5,885 nucleotides of DNA, taken from contig JAEWQX010000160.1 in the NCBI GenBank assembly GCA_023399035.1, positions 1 to 5,885 on the forward strand, read 5' to 3'. The notes under the pieces were generated by a model. It did no database searches. It saw only the letters and a list, made by a program, of their open reading frames with translations, and had not been told where the DNA came from. Source of the stretch: Bacillota bacterium. GTDB lineage: Bacteria; Bacillota; Clostridia; Clostridiales; Clostridiaceae. A program made the position numbers and the translations under genes. Positions 1-5,885 of this stretch are shown here, one piece after another; position 1 is the stretch's first letter; every line of letters starts with the position of its first letter.

Positions 1-20
1 AAAAAGATATAGATGTGAAA

Positions 21-68
21 TTTTAAGACTGATAATTTAAGTATTCATTTAAATTATTAGTCTTAAAA
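21..68. repeat. Long AT-rich inverted repeat (20-bp arms, 8-nt loop)
   Basis: The arms 21-40 and 49-68 are complementary over all 20 positions, with one G-T wobble, around the loop GTATTCAT. The outer ends read TTTTAA...TTAAAA, so the stem starts with T's and ends with A's on either strand. That is the reverse of the usual A-stem-U layout of an intrinsic terminator. A run of seven T's lies at 80-86, eleven bases past the stem, so a degenerate terminator for a gene left of the window remains possible. No coding sequence is visible in the first 273 bases. Confidence 0.6.
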
Positions 69-174
69 CAGTATACAGATTTTTTTGTTGAAAAATACAA
101 ATAAACGTTTAATAATCATTGAATTGAAAAAAAGAATAATAGGTTCAGAGATACATGACAAAGTATGATATATT

Positions 175-203
175 TTGACTGAGTATTTGATAAAATTTAA
201 AAT
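175..203 (+). promoter_or_regulatory. Putative sigma-A promoter of the diguanylate cyclase gene
   Basis: TTGACT (175-180) and TAAAAT (198-203) are separated by exactly 17 bases, and each matches the consensus at five of six positions. Transcription would start near 210, giving a leader of about 64 nt. A second TAAAAT at 191-196 is badly spaced. In such AT-rich DNA a -10 match is cheap, so the support comes from the -35 box and the spacing. No c-di-GMP riboswitch core was recognised in the leader. Confidence 0.5.
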
Positions 204-273
204 TATTAAAATTAGATTGAAAAATATCTATGTATTTGGTAATATAATTAAAGCAATTATTTTATAGAAAGAT

Positions 274-2271
274 ATGGTGATTAAGATAAAAACATCATTA
301 AAGAAATCTGCTTTAAATTATGCCATTATTATATTGGGAATAATATTTATATATTGTTTATTTTGTATGAAAGTAAATGTTATAAATAGCAAGGTTGATG
401 AAAATTTATTAAATATAAGAAATTTAATCGACAATGATTTATTTTATGAAGCTCAGGACGATAGTGCCAGTGAATATGATGATTTCAGAGAAATGAGCAG
501 ATACAATAATAATTATTATATTAACAGCCTGCAGAGAAAGAATAAGTTTAGTGAAGCCTATCTTTTAAAAGCATATGAGGATTTGCAGAACAAAAATTAT
601 AAAAATGCAGAGGACAATCTTAGAAAATCATTTGATAACATGAAAAAAAGTACGAGTGTTTTGAGTAAGATTTATGCAGGAGCCTTTCTTTCAAAAATTT
701 ACGAATCAAAAAATGAATCATTTACAGCTATTGAAGTTATAAGGTATTCATTATCTAATATAAGCAAAAAATATTATAACAATTATTATAAGGAAATATG
801 GATGCTGATGGAAACCATAGTGGATACAGAAGCAGGAAGTGCAGAGGTTATATCATGGTCTGAGGAAATACTTGAAAGTTATAAGGATTTATCAAATGAT
901 GCAAAGCTTTATTTGACAATAAGATTAGAAAATCTTTATGTGATGAATGATAACTATGCAAAAGCTTCAGAGCATATCATAAGAGCATGTTATATAGCCT
1001 ATGATATAAAAGATAATTATTCCCTTTCCAGATGTATTACAGATTTAAGCGTAATATTCAAGAAAATTGAAAATAAGGACAGAGCCATAGAATTACTTAA
1101 TTATGCATTAAGCCAGAATATAGATAATGAAGAGTATAAGGTTTATAGAGATACATATGCATATATAAATTTAGCTGAAATATATGCGGAGCTTAGAAGG
1201 TATAAAGAAGCTGAAATGGTTTTAAATAAAATACCTTTATATAAGGAATATTTTACAGAAGCTAAAGCGGCACAAATAGAAATAAAGGAATTGTTAATCA
1301 GATGTGAAGTAAGCTGTTATGAAAATGATTTAATAAAAAGTAAAGAATTTTTAGATTCAGCAGGCAAAATTATATCAAAATATAGCGATATATTAAATAA
1401 AGAAGCTTTTTTTAATTACTTTATTAGCTATGGAAATTATCTGGAATATAGAAGAAAATACAATGAAGCAGTGAAACTGTATGATAAAGTATTAAAATTG
1501 TCAATAGAAAATGACAACATTTATTATCAGAGGAAGCTTATGAAAAAACTTATGAATATAGCTATAAAAAGCAGGGGATATAATCTTGATGAACAATATA
1601 TCATGGAACTTGCAGATATTATCAACAATAACGAGGATATGGTTTATAAGGATTATTCTCACTATATTTTAGAAACTGTTAAATCAGAAATGGTTATTGA
1701 AAGGCAGAAGGATATATACAGAATTATTTTTAAAGTCTTATTCTTAAGCATAATATCAACTGTTGTGGTTTTCTTAATATTTTACAGGAAGACAAGAAAA
1801 TTAAGGATTCAAAATATGAAAGATGGACTGACAAAAGTATATAACAGGGTTTATTTCAATGAATTATATGAAAAATTTATAAAAAAAGGTATAGATTTTG
1901 CCATAATAATGATTGATATAGACAACTTTAAAAATCTTAACGATACATATGGACATCAGTTTGGAGATAATGTTCTTATAAAAATATGCAGTGAAATATC
2001 AAAATTATCTCATGATGACATGAAATTATGCAGATATGGCGGAGAGGAATTTGTAGTAGCAGTTCCAAATAAAACAAAGGATGAAGTAATAGAGTATTCA
2101 CAAAATATAAGGAAAATAGTTGAACAAATTACATGGGAAGAAAATGTAAAAGTGACATTAAGCATAGGAGTGGCCCTTTCAAGTGATTTCAAAGAAGATA
2201 CCTTGAAATATGCAGACCAGAATCTTTATGTTGCGAAAACAACAGGAAAGAATAAAGTTGTATGGAAATAA
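274..2271 (+). CDS. Membrane-bound diguanylate cyclase with extracytoplasmic TPR-like sensor region and GGDEF domain
   Basis: This 665-residue protein should make cyclic di-GMP from two GTP. After a positively charged N-terminus comes a membrane segment at about residues 14-32, then about 450 residues rich in helical TPR-like repeats. The clearer repeats lie near residues 90-117, 210-285, 296-325 and 383-415. A second membrane segment spans about 484-504 and is followed by the basic stretch RKTRK. The positive-inside rule therefore places the TPR region outside the cell and the catalytic domain in the cytoplasm. The GGDEF domain (about 515-665) is complete: DGLT at 517-520 with N524/R525, DIDNFK from D548, an intact GGEEF active site at 589-593, then SIGVA and a closing GKNKV. 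The position of the RxxD inhibitory site (580-583) reads HDDM, so canonical product inhibition is probably absent. The ribosome binding site is weak: AGAAAG lies only 2 nt before the ATG. A GTG follows immediately at 277. The sensed ligand cannot be told from the sequence. Confidence 0.93.
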   Translation: MVIKIKTSLKKSALNYAIIILGIIFIYCLFCMKVNVINSKVDENLLNIRNLIDNDLFYEAQDDSASEYDDFREMSRYNNNYYINSLQRKNKFSEAYLLKAYEDLQNKNYKNAEDNLRKSFDNMKKSTSVLSKIYAGAFLSKIYESKNESFTAIEVIRYSLSNISKKYYNNYYKEIWMLMETIVDTEAGSAEVISWSEEILESYKDLSNDAKLYLTIRLENLYVMNDNYAKASEHIIRACYIAYDIKDNYSLSRCITDLSVIFKKIENKDRAIELLNYALSQNIDNEEYKVYRDTYAYINLAEIYAELRRYKEAEMVLNKIPLYKEYFTEAKAAQIEIKELLIRCEVSCYENDLIKSKEFLDSAGKIISKYSDILNKEAFFNYFISYGNYLEYRRKYNEAVKLYDKVLKLSIENDNIYYQRKLMKKLMNIAIKSRGYNLDEQYIMELADIINNNEDMVYKDYSHYILETVKSEMVIERQKDIYRIIFKVLFLSIISTVVVFLIFYRKTRKLRIQNMKDGLTKVYNRVYFNELYEKFIKKGIDFAIIMIDIDNFKNLNDTYGHQFGDNVLIKICSEISKLSHDDMKLCRYGGEEFVVAVPNKTKDEVIEYSQNIRKIVEQITWEENVKVTLSIGVALSSDFKEDTLKYADQNLYVAKTTGKNKVVWK

Positions 2272-2281
2272 TAAAACGCAT

Positions 2282-2324
2282 AACAGGTGATGTATCAGAT
2301 CTACTCATGATACATCACCTGTTT
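2282..2324. terminator. Hairpin terminator after the diguanylate cyclase gene
   Basis: Arms 2282-2297 and 2308-2323 form a perfect 16-bp stem around a 10-nt loop, starting 11 bases after the stop codon. The downstream U tract is poor (TTTGACTTAT), so termination may be incomplete, or the hairpin may serve mainly as a 3' end stabiliser. The U tract in the opposite direction is also weak. Confidence 0.7.
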
Positions 2325-2956
2325 GACTTATAATATACTTTAATTAAGTTAAGTGCCTCAGAAAAAATAGATAGATTTTTATCAGTTAAAGACCCCTAGG
2401 CAAGAGGACTGAAAAAAATAATTCAAATTGCAGGCTTTTTATGAGTTTCCAACAGTTTTAATAGATATGAAATACCACATTTATTATAAATTTAACATAA
2501 GTATCGAAATATTCTGAAAAAAGAAAAAAAGAAAACTTCAAAAATCCTTTTTGCAAATTTATTATAATATAATAATAAAACGAAAAGAGGATATAAATAG
2601 TAATAAAATAATATAAAAACATAAAAAATATAAATAAATATCAGTGTGAAACATATACATATATAAAAGTATCAGAAAAAAAGACTTGATTTGACAAAAG
2701 AATGATAGTATTATATTTAAATATATGCAGATGCTTTAAAAAGAAAATTTTATTTTATATATTTTGATGGATAGGAAAACTTCAAAATATAATTATAGTA
2801 AAATTTGCAGCCTACTATATAGTCTTATTAAAAAAGGGAATAATAAATTTAGACTTTTACTAATGGGTATAGAAATTAACTAAAGCAGCAGTGTTTGTGC
2901 TTGAAATTAGACAAATTTTTTTGCATGAAAATTGAATAACGTAAGGAGAAATTAAA
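2325..2956 (+). other. Long AT-rich gene-free region and leader upstream of the yjeM-like gene
   Basis: No credible coding frame with a ribosome binding site was found in this stretch of over 600 bases. It contains a small GC-richer patch at 2391-2407, a 13-base direct repeat (GAAAACTTCAAAA at 2531-2543 and 2775-2787), two degenerate CodY-box-like sites (2508-2522 and 2667-2681), a TTGACA -35 box at 2691 and a 10-bp palindrome ACTATATAGT at 2814-2823. The distance from the likely promoter to the start codon is about 230 nt, long enough for an untranslated regulatory leader. I did not recognise a known riboswitch or T-box in it. Confidence 0.5.
2691..2717 (+). promoter_or_regulatory. Possible promoter of the yjeM-like transporter gene
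   Basis: A perfect TTGACA (2691-2696) is followed after 15 bases by TATATT (2712-2717). The spacer is shorter than the optimal 17, and with a 17-base spacer the -10 would be the poorer TATTTA. TTGACA is the best -35 box in the gap, so this is the preferred candidate. It implies a start near 2725 and a long 5' leader. Confidence 0.35.
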
Positions 2957-4450
2957 ATGGGAAACAATGAAAAACAAAAGAAATTAACTTTAATAACATT
3001 AATTCTTATGATTTTCACATCAGTGTTTGGTTTTGCAAACATGCCAAGATCATTTTATTTAATGGGGTATGGTGCAATTCCATGGTTTATCTTTGGTGCA
3101 ATTGCATTCTTCCTTCCATATGCATTTATGATGGCAGAATACGGTGCAGCATTTAAAGAAGAAAAAGGTGGTATCTACTCATGGATGGAAAGATCAGTAG
3201 GACCTAAATATGCATTTGTAGGACTCTTCATGTGGTATGCATCATATGTTATCTGGATGATAAACATATGTTCAAGTATCTGGGTTCCATTATCAAACAT
3301 GATATTTGGTGTTGATAGAACTTCAGAATTAAGTTTCTTAGGATTAAACTCGACTCAGTGTCTTGGAATATTAGGAGCATGCTGGGTTACACTTGTTTTT
3401 ATAATATCTAAAAAAGGTATGAGCAAGATAACTAAGATAACATCAGTTGGTGGTATTGCATGTGCTTTATTAAATGTAGTTCTTATAGGTGGAGCAATTA
3501 TAGTTCTTATCTTAAATAAAGGGCAGTTAGCTCAGCCAGTAGAAGGTGCAATATCATTTGTCAGCTCTCCAAATCCATCTTACCACAGCATTACTGCAAT
3601 GCTTTCATTCTTAGTATTTGCTATCTTTGCTTTTGGTGGAATTGAAGCAGTTGGTGGTCTTGTTGACCAGACTGAAAATGCTGAAAAGACATTCCCTAAG
3701 GGAGTTGCAATAGCAGCAATAGTTATTTCAGTAGGTTATGCTCTTGGAATATTCTGTGTTGGTGTATTCACAAATTGGGGAGCAACATTATCAGGAGATA
3801 ATGTAAACATGGCTAATGTTGCTTATGTAGTTATGAATAACTTTGGTTATACTTTAGGTACATCAATGGGATTAAGTGCTTCAGCAGCAGTACAGATCGG
3901 TAACTGGGTTGCAAGATTTGTTGGTCTTTCAATGTTCCTTGCTTTAACTGGTGCATTCTTCACATTATCATATTCACCATTAAAGCAGTTAATTGAAGGT
4001 ACTCCTGCTAAGCTTTGGCCTAAGAAGTTTTCTAAGATTGATGAAAATGGAATGCCAGGAAATGCAATGCTTGTACAGACTATAATAGTTGGTGCTATGG
4101 TTCTTGCAATTGCAATGGGGGGTAAAAATGCAAAAGCTTTCTTTGAAATGCTTGTATTAATGACTAACGTTGCTATGACAATACCATACTTATTCTTATC
4201 AATAGCATTCATTTCATTTAAGAGAAAAGATGAAATTGAAAAGCCATTTGAGGTTTATAAAAACAAGGGAATCGCTATGGTAGTAGCTATTATAGTTACA
4301 GCAACAGTTGGATTTGCAAACATATTTACAATAATTGAACCAGCATTAAATGGTGACTACGTTTCAACAATTGCAATGATTGCAGGTCCTGTAATCTTCA
4401 CAATTGTAGCGTTATTCATACTCTATGTAGGAAATAATAAAGAAGACTAA
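2957..4450 (+). CDS. yjeM: YjeM-like APC-superfamily amino acid transporter (glutamate/GABA antiporter family)
   Basis: This 497-residue integral membrane protein has about 12 hydrophobic segments, as expected for the APC fold, and nearly the length of E. coli YjeM (about 500). The N-terminal stretch IFTSVFGFAN (19-28), the following YLMGYGAIPW, the GGIYSWM segment, FGGIEAVGG (226-234) with DQTEN just after it, and the later TGAFFTLSYSPLK all match what I recall of YjeM. That supports the subfamily call, although the substrate of YjeM itself is not firmly established. It probably exchanges or imports an amino acid or its decarboxylation product. The chain ends a few residues after the last membrane segment, so there is no room for the C-terminal plug that gates GadC by pH. 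The start is fixed by AAGGAG (2943-2948), 8 nt before the ATG. No decarboxylase gene is adjacent, so an acid-resistance role is not supported here. Codons such as TTC, ATC, AAC and TAC are noticeably more frequent than in the gene before it, which hints at stronger expression. Confidence 0.9.
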   Translation: MGNNEKQKKLTLITLILMIFTSVFGFANMPRSFYLMGYGAIPWFIFGAIAFFLPYAFMMAEYGAAFKEEKGGIYSWMERSVGPKYAFVGLFMWYASYVIWMINICSSIWVPLSNMIFGVDRTSELSFLGLNSTQCLGILGACWVTLVFIISKKGMSKITKITSVGGIACALLNVVLIGGAIIVLILNKGQLAQPVEGAISFVSSPNPSYHSITAMLSFLVFAIFAFGGIEAVGGLVDQTENAEKTFPKGVAIAAIVISVGYALGIFCVGVFTNWGATLSGDNVNMANVAYVVMNNFGYTLGTSMGLSASAAVQIGNWVARFVGLSMFLALTGAFFTLSYSPLKQLIEGTPAKLWPKKFSKIDENGMPGNAMLVQTIIVGAMVLAIAMGGKNAKAFFEMLVLMTNVAMTIPYLFLSIAFISFKRKDEIEKPFEVYKNKGIAMVVAIIVTATVGFANIFTIIEPALNGDYVSTIAMIAGPVIFTIVALFILYVGNNKED

Positions 4451-4473
4451 TTATTTTAAATATCCTATAATTT

Positions 4474-4511
4474 AAGCGGTAATTCATGATTTTATGAATT
4501 GCCGCTTTTTT
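4474..4511 (+). terminator. Intrinsic terminator after the yjeM-like gene
   Basis: A 14-bp stem (4474-4487 with 4494-4507, one G-U pair), a 6-nt loop GATTTT and a run of six T's at 4506-4511 give a classical rho-independent terminator 24 bases after the stop codon. It separates the transporter from the downstream operon. Confidence 0.93.
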
Positions 4512-4517
4512 ATGTCC

Positions 4518-4564
4518 TTAAGAAAATATTAAGAAAAATATTAAGAAAAATATTAAGAAAAAAT
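4518..4564. repeat. Four tandem 12-bp A-tract repeats upstream of a promoter
   Basis: The unit TTAAGAAAAATA occurs at 4529-4540 and 4541-4552. It is flanked by an 11-base copy lacking one A (4518-4528) and a slightly diverged copy (4553-4564). The array ends three bases before the -35 box of the downstream promoter, so it occupies the region where UP elements and A-tract bends act. Roughly helical spacing of A-tracts suggests curved DNA that helps RNA polymerase bind. This role is inferred. Confidence 0.85.
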
Positions 4565-4567
4565 GTG

Positions 4568-4596
4568 TTGCATTACAAGAAATGGTATTATATAAT
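4568..4596 (+). promoter_or_regulatory. Sigma-A promoter of the YtrA-type operon
   Basis: TTGCAT (4568-4573) and a perfect TATAAT (4591-4596) are separated by 17 bases. Transcription should start near 4603, inside the operator palindrome, giving a leader of about 45 nt. The A-tract repeats directly upstream could strengthen it. Confidence 0.85.
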
Positions 4597-4599
4597 CTA

Positions 4600-4624
4600 A
4601 GTGTACTAGGACATGTAGTACACA
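4600..4624. promoter_or_regulatory. Probable YtrA operator
   Basis: An inverted repeat with 8-bp arms, GTGTACTA (4601-4608) and TAGTACAC (4616-4623), lies at the predicted transcription start just downstream of the -10 box. It reads AGTGTA, 13 bases, TACACA. As I recall it, the B. subtilis YtrA site is AGTGTA-N13-TACACT, which differs only at the last base. Since a YtrA-family gene lies in the same transcript, the likely role is autorepression by blocking RNA polymerase. Confidence 0.8.
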
Positions 4625-4634
4625 TAATACAATC

Positions 4635-4640
4635 AGGAGG
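4635..4640 (+). promoter_or_regulatory. Ribosome binding site AGGAGG that sets the start of the first operon gene
   Basis: AGGAGG lies 7 nt before the ATG at 4648. An in-frame ATG at 4582 lies upstream of the predicted transcript start and overlaps the promoter spacer, so it cannot be the start of this mRNA. The protein therefore begins at 4648. Confidence 0.9.
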
Positions 4641-4647
4641 GAATAAT

Positions 4648-5334
4648 ATGAAAAAGTCAACTTTGGTAGTTTTAATTGGAGGCTTTATAGTACTTACTGC
4701 ACTTCTTGGAACAGTAAGTACTGAAAGGATTTACAAAAAGCAGAAGAACTTTAATAGTCCGGAAGAGGTAATACAGATGATTGACAGTAGACCTCTTTTA
4801 GCAATAAACGATGGAAAAATAGGGCAATTAAAGGAAACTGAAGATTTTTCAGAGTGTTTATCAGTAAGAAAAAGAATTACAGATTCGGATTTCAATATTG
4901 CTAAATTAGATATTAAAGAAGTATTGGAATTAGATGAAAAGACTGAAAATGATCTATTAAATTATTATGACAATCTTAGAAAAAGGTTCAGCAAAAGACT
5001 TCCAATAAGCAGAGAAAAAGCTGTAAGGCTAAAGGTAAATACTTATTATATCAGAAACTACAGAACAGGAGAAATGGAAAAGGCAGAAGTAGATGACAAT
5101 TATCAGATTTTAGACCTTGTTTTAATAGATGAAGGTGAAGGGTATGTTATTGATTTTATAAATTCCTTTATGGATGATAGCTTTCCTGATTATTCTAAGA
5201 TAGATGAAGATGGTTATATTTATTATGAAGGAAAATACCATGGTCATGATAATATGAGTGATGAAGATCCATCAGGTGGAAATATTTCTGAAAGTGACAT
5301 TAATTCAGATGAAGAGGTAGAAGGCAATGCTTAA
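4648..5334 (+). CDS. Membrane-anchored protein of unknown function, first gene of the YtrA-type operon
   Basis: I do not recognise this 228-residue protein. It starts MKKS, followed by one hydrophobic segment at about residues 5-23 that should act as an uncleaved anchor or a signal peptide; no lipobox cysteine follows it. The rest should face outside the membrane. Residues 24-174 look like a soluble mixed alpha/beta domain, with a basic stretch at about 112-130 (KRFSKRLPISREK) and a likely beta-strand segment at 152-174 containing LVLIDEGEGYVIDF. The tail from about 175 to the end is strongly acidic and low in complexity, rich in D, E, S and G, and looks disordered. Its stop overlaps the start of the regulator gene by 8 nt, and the shared promoter has a YtrA-like operator. 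It is therefore probably co-expressed with the ABC transporter, perhaps as an extracytoplasmic partner or sensor; this role is inferred from context only. Confidence 0.85.
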   Translation: MKKSTLVVLIGGFIVLTALLGTVSTERIYKKQKNFNSPEEVIQMIDSRPLLAINDGKIGQLKETEDFSECLSVRKRITDSDFNIAKLDIKEVLELDEKTENDLLNYYDNLRKRFSKRLPISREKAVRLKVNTYYIRNYRTGEMEKAEVDDNYQILDLVLIDEGEGYVIDFINSFMDDSFPDYSKIDEDGYIYYEGKYHGHDNMSDEDPSGGNISESDINSDEEVEGNA

Positions 5335-5722
5335 AATAGATCCTAGGAGTAGCACTCCTATATATGAACAGATAGAGCTTGGAATAAAGGAACTAATATT
5401 AAAAGGTGCACTTAAGCCCAGGGATAAGCTTCCTTCAGTAAGAGAAATGTCAACAATTCTTACAACAAATCCAAACACAATAAGCAAGGCATATGGGGAG
5501 CTTGAAAGAGAAGGAATAATTGAAACATTAAGAGGAAAAGGCACATTTGTTACAGATAATTTTAAGGGGAAGGTGGATGAAAAGAAAATGGAATATATTC
5601 AGGGGGAACTTAAAAAGATAATACTTGAAGCCAACTATGGAGGGATTTCAAAAGAAGACTTTATGGATATAGTGCTTAAGATTTTTTCTGAACTGGGGGT
5701 AAATGAAAGTGATAGAGGTTAA
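5327..5722 (+). CDS. GntR-family transcriptional repressor, YtrA subfamily
   Basis: This 131-residue DNA-binding protein has a winged helix-turn-helix at about residues 10-75. It opens with the family-typical STPIYEQIE. The recognition region is LPSVREMSTILTTNPNTISKAY (35-56), followed by LEREGIIETLRGKGTFV, the wing. Only about 55 residues follow, which is the short helical C-terminus of the YtrA subfamily and not the ligand domain of FadR- or HutC-type regulators. Such proteins usually repress their own ABC transporter operon and respond to envelope stress or antibiotics; the inducer here is unknown. Its ATG lies inside the preceding gene (8-nt overlap, ATGCTTAA), with AGAGG at 5313-5317 and AAGG at 5321-5324 upstream, suggesting translational coupling. 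The palindrome at 4600-4624 is the likely target. Confidence 0.93.
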   Translation: MLKIDPRSSTPIYEQIELGIKELILKGALKPRDKLPSVREMSTILTTNPNTISKAYGELEREGIIETLRGKGTFVTDNFKGKVDEKKMEYIQGELKKIILEANYGGISKEDFMDIVLKIFSELGVNESDRG

Positions 5723-5885
5723 TAATGTTTCATTTGAAATAGATGGAAAGAAAATACTTAAAGACATTAATCTTAAGATTCCAGAAGGTAAGATTTATGG
5801 AATAATAGGACCTAATGGTGTTGGTAAGACAACGCTTCTTAGATGTCTTACTGGAATATATGAAACTACAAATGGAGAAGTTTTA
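5703..5885 (+). CDS. ABC transporter ATP-binding protein, 5' part only
   Basis: The reading frame runs off the right edge; 61 residues are visible. They show the normal N-terminus of an ABC ATPase: the strand VIEVNNVSFEI with F11 as the probable A-loop aromatic, then the Walker A motif GPNGVGKTT at residues 36-44, followed by LLRCLTGIYETTNGEV. The Q-loop, signature and Walker B motifs lie outside the window. The ATG at 5703 overlaps the end of the repressor gene by 20 nt. The G-run at 5695-5699 is only 3 nt from this ATG, so the GTG at 5709 is an alternative start. Being just after a YtrA-type regulator, it probably corresponds to YtrB/BcrA-like exporters, with permease genes expected downstream. 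Confidence 0.92.
   Translation, partial: MKVIEVNNVSFEIDGKKILKDINLKIPEGKIYGIIGPNGVGKTTLLRCLTGIYETTNGEVL

Noticed and set aside
102..111. Palindrome TAAACGTTTA as a CcpA cre site
   Set aside because: It lacks the outer TG...CA bases of cre and its central spacing; a 10-bp AT-rich palindrome is weak evidence.
204..273. c-di-GMP riboswitch in the leader of the diguanylate cyclase gene
   Set aside because: The leader is too short and AT-rich, and no conserved class I or II core was recognised.
2814..2823. Palindrome ACTATATAGT in the transporter leader as an operator
   Set aside because: It is short, mostly A/T, about 90 bases downstream of the likely start site, and matches no operator I know.
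2884..2930. Small stem (AAGCA/TGCTT) followed by a T-run as an attenuator
   Set aside because: The 5-bp stem is too weak and the T-run lies too far downstream for a convincing terminator or riboswitch expression platform.
2725..2956. T-box leader upstream of the amino-acid transporter
   Set aside because: No T-box sequence (GGTGGNACC-like) and no terminator hairpin were found before the start codon.
3847..4212. Open frame on the minus strand within the transporter gene
   Set aside because: It lies wholly inside a well-supported coding gene, has no ribosome binding site or recognisable domain, and is explained by codon bias on the opposite strand. The same applies to minus-strand frames at 2010-2192, 2860-3042 and 5305-5544.
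4518..4564. CRISPR-like array
   Set aside because: The units are 12 bp, directly adjacent and lack unique spacers, so this is a simple tandem repeat.
4582..4647. In-frame upstream ATG extending the unknown membrane protein by 22 residues
   Set aside because: It overlaps the promoter spacer and TATAAT box, lies upstream of the predicted transcript start, and would place non-signal-like residues before the MKKS membrane segment. AGGAGG supports the start at 4648.

Overview
The window is very AT-rich, with A/T-ending codons, strong AGGAGG-type ribosome binding sites and sigma-A-like promoters. This suggests a low-GC Gram-positive bacterium, most likely a Clostridium or close relative. That is inferred from composition and gene content; no rRNA or other taxonomic marker is present.

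Layout, all genes on the + strand. (1) 1-273: non-coding leader with a long AT-rich inverted repeat (21-68) and a good promoter (175-203). (2) 274-2271: membrane-bound diguanylate cyclase with a large extracytoplasmic TPR-like region and a C-terminal GGDEF domain, followed by a strong hairpin (2282-2323). (3) 2272-2956: a 685-base gap without a gene, probably holding the promoter and leader of the next gene. (4) 2957-4450: a 12-TM APC-superfamily transporter closely resembling Escherichia coli YjeM (glutamate/GABA antiporter family), closed by a clear intrinsic terminator (4474-4511). (5) 4512-4647: four tandem 12-bp A-tract repeats, a near-consensus promoter and an inverted repeat matching the YtrA operator. 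(6) 4648 to the window end: a tightly packed operon of a membrane-anchored protein of unknown function, a short GntR/YtrA-family repressor, and the start of an ABC transporter ATPase, which runs off the edge.

The first two genes look like independent single-gene transcription units: c-di-GMP signalling driven by an envelope sensor, and amino-acid transport. The last three overlap (8 and 20 nt) and follow one promoter with a palindrome at its start site. They fit the autoregulated YtrA-type ABC operons of Firmicutes, which are linked to cell-envelope stress in Bacillus subtilis. The main unexplained element is the first gene of that operon: an anchored protein with an acidic tail, in the position next to the regulator where B. 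subtilis has only the small ytrG. I see no CRISPR array, mobile element, tRNA or rRNA.
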